NCBI GenBank assembly: GCA_964624795.1
Contig: CAZUZS010000005.1
Coordinates: 46,499-110,498, forward strand
Direction of reading: 5' to 3'
Length of the DNA stretch: 64,000 nt
Source: CAZUZS01 sp964624795
GTDB lineage: Bacteria > Calditrichota > Calditrichia > RBG-13-44-9
The notes under the pieces are model-generated. The model was not told where the DNA came from. It was given only the letters and a program-made list of their open reading frames with translations, and did no database searches. Both the position numbers and the translations under genes were made by a program. This document shows, piece after piece, positions 62,733 to 64,000 of this stretch (positions are counted from its first letter, which is position 1; each line of letters starts with the position of its first letter).

Positions 62733-63986
62733 ATGAGGTATTTCTCGACCTTTCTTGCGCTTTTTTTCTTTTTATTACTCCTGAGCTGCCAGCGAAATGC
62801 TCAGATAACAAATCCGCCTGCGCAAACAGAGAGCGGATCATCGGTGAGTTTTTATTTTGCAAAGCCGGCGGGGCTGGATAGCTTGGTCGTCAGCGCCAGG
62901 GCGCTGGTGAGCGCGCCGGGCATAGATTCCATCCGGAGTGATTTGGCCGTCAACGATACGTCGGTCATCGGGACCATTGAAAACATTCCCGCCGGGCCTC
63001 ATCGCAAATTTGAGATATTCACTTATGATGCCGACACTAACCTGACCTACTATGGGCATGAATTTGCGGATGTGGCGGCAGGAAACGTAATCACCGTGCA
63101 GGTTGTGCTTTACCCGATAAATACTACCGGAACTGTCATAATAGTCGGGACTTTCAATCAAAATCCATCGCCCCAGGGCAAAATTGTCTTTGAGGCAAAT
63201 TACACCGGAATGTATGATATCTATATTATGAATGCGGACGGCAGTGATATCAGAAACCTGACCAACTCACCCAACACAGATGACCTCCGACCCCGGATAT
63301 CGCCGAATGGACAAAAAGTTCTTTTTACCAGGAGATATACGGACGGTTCGCATCGGCCCTTCGTGATAAATCCGGATGGGAGCGGAGAGCAGGAATTGAA
63401 TATTCTGCCCGGATTTGCCATAGTTTTGGGAGACTGGTCACCCGATATTCAGAAAATGGTTTTATATGCCTGGGATAATAGTGATCCGGATATTTTCATT
63501 TATGATTTTGCAAGTGAAACAGCCACTCAGCTTACTTTTAACACTGCCACCGACTGGATGCCTCGCTGGTCCCCCGAAGGCGATTGGATTTCATATCATT
63601 CCGACGAGTCCGGGATTTTCAGAAATTATTTGATTCGTCCTGATGGCACGGATAAACATTTGATTACTCCTCAAATATCGTATCTGGAAGAAAAATATCC
63701 GTCATTTTCTCCGGATGCTGCACAAATTCTATTTTACGGGCGGGATAATAGTTCTGCCTGGGACTTGTTTATGGTTGATATCGATGGAAACAATTTAATC
63801 AGATTCACCCAGACGCCCTTGGTTAATGAGCACCTGGGGTGCTTTTCACCGGATGGCCAAAAAATATTGTATGTAAGAAATGATGGCACCATGGCCGGCG
63901 GTCTTTATCTCATGAACAGGGATGGCGGTGGTATTCAAAAACTTCTGGATACGGAGTATGATGAGGGCTATCCCTGCTGGCGTTAA
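62733..63986 (+). CDS. lipoprotein with PD40/TolB-like beta-propeller
   Basis: A 417-residue lipoprotein. The ATG at 62733 is chosen because GGGGA lies 6 bases upstream and it directly begins a leader with lipobox L-L-S-C (Cys18); earlier TTG and ATG codons would only lengthen the n-region. A beta-sandwich-like domain (about 30-145) precedes a six- or seven-bladed propeller with PD40 (TolB) signatures repeated: I-Y-I-M-N-A-D-G-S, R-I-S-P-N-G-Q-K-V-L-F, W-S-P-E-G-D-W-I-S-Y-H-S-D, and C-F-S-P-D-G-Q-K-I-L-Y. It probably binds other envelope proteins as TolB does; no tol genes are adjacent. It lies near the right window edge and is complete. Confidence 0.88.
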   Translation: MRYFSTFLALFFFLLLLSCQRNAQITNPPAQTESGSSVSFYFAKPAGLDSLVVSARALVSAPGIDSIRSDLAVNDTSVIGTIENIPAGPHRKFEIFTYDADTNLTYYGHEFADVAAGNVITVQVVLYPINTTGTVIIVGTFNQNPSPQGKIVFEANYTGMYDIYIMNADGSDIRNLTNSPNTDDLRPRISPNGQKVLFTRRYTDGSHRPFVINPDGSGEQELNILPGFAIVLGDWSPDIQKMVLYAWDNSDPDIFIYDFASETATQLTFNTATDWMPRWSPEGDWISYHSDESGIFRNYLIRPDGTDKHLITPQISYLEEKYPSFSPDAAQILFYGRDNSSAWDLFMVDIDGNNLIRFTQTPLVNEHLGCFSPDGQKILYVRNDGTMAGGLYLMNRDGGGIQKLLDTEYDEGYPCWR

Positions 63987-64000
63987 GAAATATTTTTGGC

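Noticed and set aside
1..64000. tRNA, rRNA, CRISPR, insertion sequences, prophage
   Set aside because: Looked for by eye through the intergenic regions; no T-loop/acceptor patterns, regularly spaced repeats, transposases or phage genes were recognised. A covariance-model search could still find a small RNA.

Overview
This 64 kb window is a bacterial chromosome segment densely packed with protein-coding genes, about 50 in all, with no rRNA, tRNA, CRISPR array or insertion sequence that I can recognise. The families point to a Gram-negative, largely anaerobic member of the FCB group (Bacteroidota / Calditrichota / KSB1-like lineages). Evidence is a Kdo transferase (outer membrane with LPS), DUF4292 and DUF3857 proteins, the secreted TPR plus 'asparagine synthetase B'-like pair typical of Bacteroidota relatives, and a ferredoxin-linked 2-oxoacid oxidoreductase. 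Unlike true Bacteroidota, most genes have strong Shine-Dalgarno sequences, and four intergenic regions carry near-consensus TTGACA-N17-TANNNT promoters. The assignment is by gene content only.

Layout. 0.1-9 kb: cold shock protein, two transglutaminase-like DUF3857 proteins, a TonB-C lipoprotein, YjbQ, and a secreted conserved protein with its TPR partner. 9-13 kb: HemW, signal peptidase I (LepB) and LepA. 13-18.4 kb: small envelope and secreted proteins, including an IDDGSG-repeat solenoid, two CPBP proteases and a cyclophilin lipoprotein. 18.5-26 kb: a short citrate-synthase-family protein (citryl-CoA lyase-like), lipoate ligase, an MJ_1487-like radical SAM protein with an EamA transporter, an acidic zinc-ribbon protein, PspC and small membrane proteins. 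26.8-38.3 kb: an aldo/keto reductase, then a long leftward cluster of energy genes (cpgS-like GTPase, carbamate kinase, sucCD, korDABC, ndk, 3-hydroxyacyl-CoA dehydrogenase, acetate kinase). 38.8-39.6 kb: DUF948 and YtxH. 40-48.8 kb: one 2910-codon gene. 49-64 kb: PIN-PhoH ATPase, glycosyltransferases, DUF4292 and TPR lipoproteins, PBP1A, RsgA, WaaA, a triple-VanZ membrane protein and a beta-propeller lipoprotein.

How they fit together. The Kor-SucCD-Ndk block converts 2-oxoglutarate to succinyl-CoA and harvests the thioester as NTP. AckA and ArcC beside it are two more substrate-level phosphorylation kinases. The citryl-CoA lyase-like protein leaves open a reverse or branched TCA route. The genes from 50.5 kb rightward mostly serve envelope building.

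The most unusual object is the 40063-48795 gene. It fuses an FAD-linked 2-hydroxyacid-oxidase-like module, four [4Fe-4S] motifs, a divergent glutamate-synthase-like barrel, a canonical FMN/[3Fe-4S] glutamate-synthase domain, a class II glutamine amidotransferase with its catalytic cysteine buried at residue 1932, and a GXGXG domain. It looks like a self-contained glutamate-synthase-type enzyme in which the usual NAD(P)H-oxidising subunit is replaced by a hydroxyacid-oxidising one.
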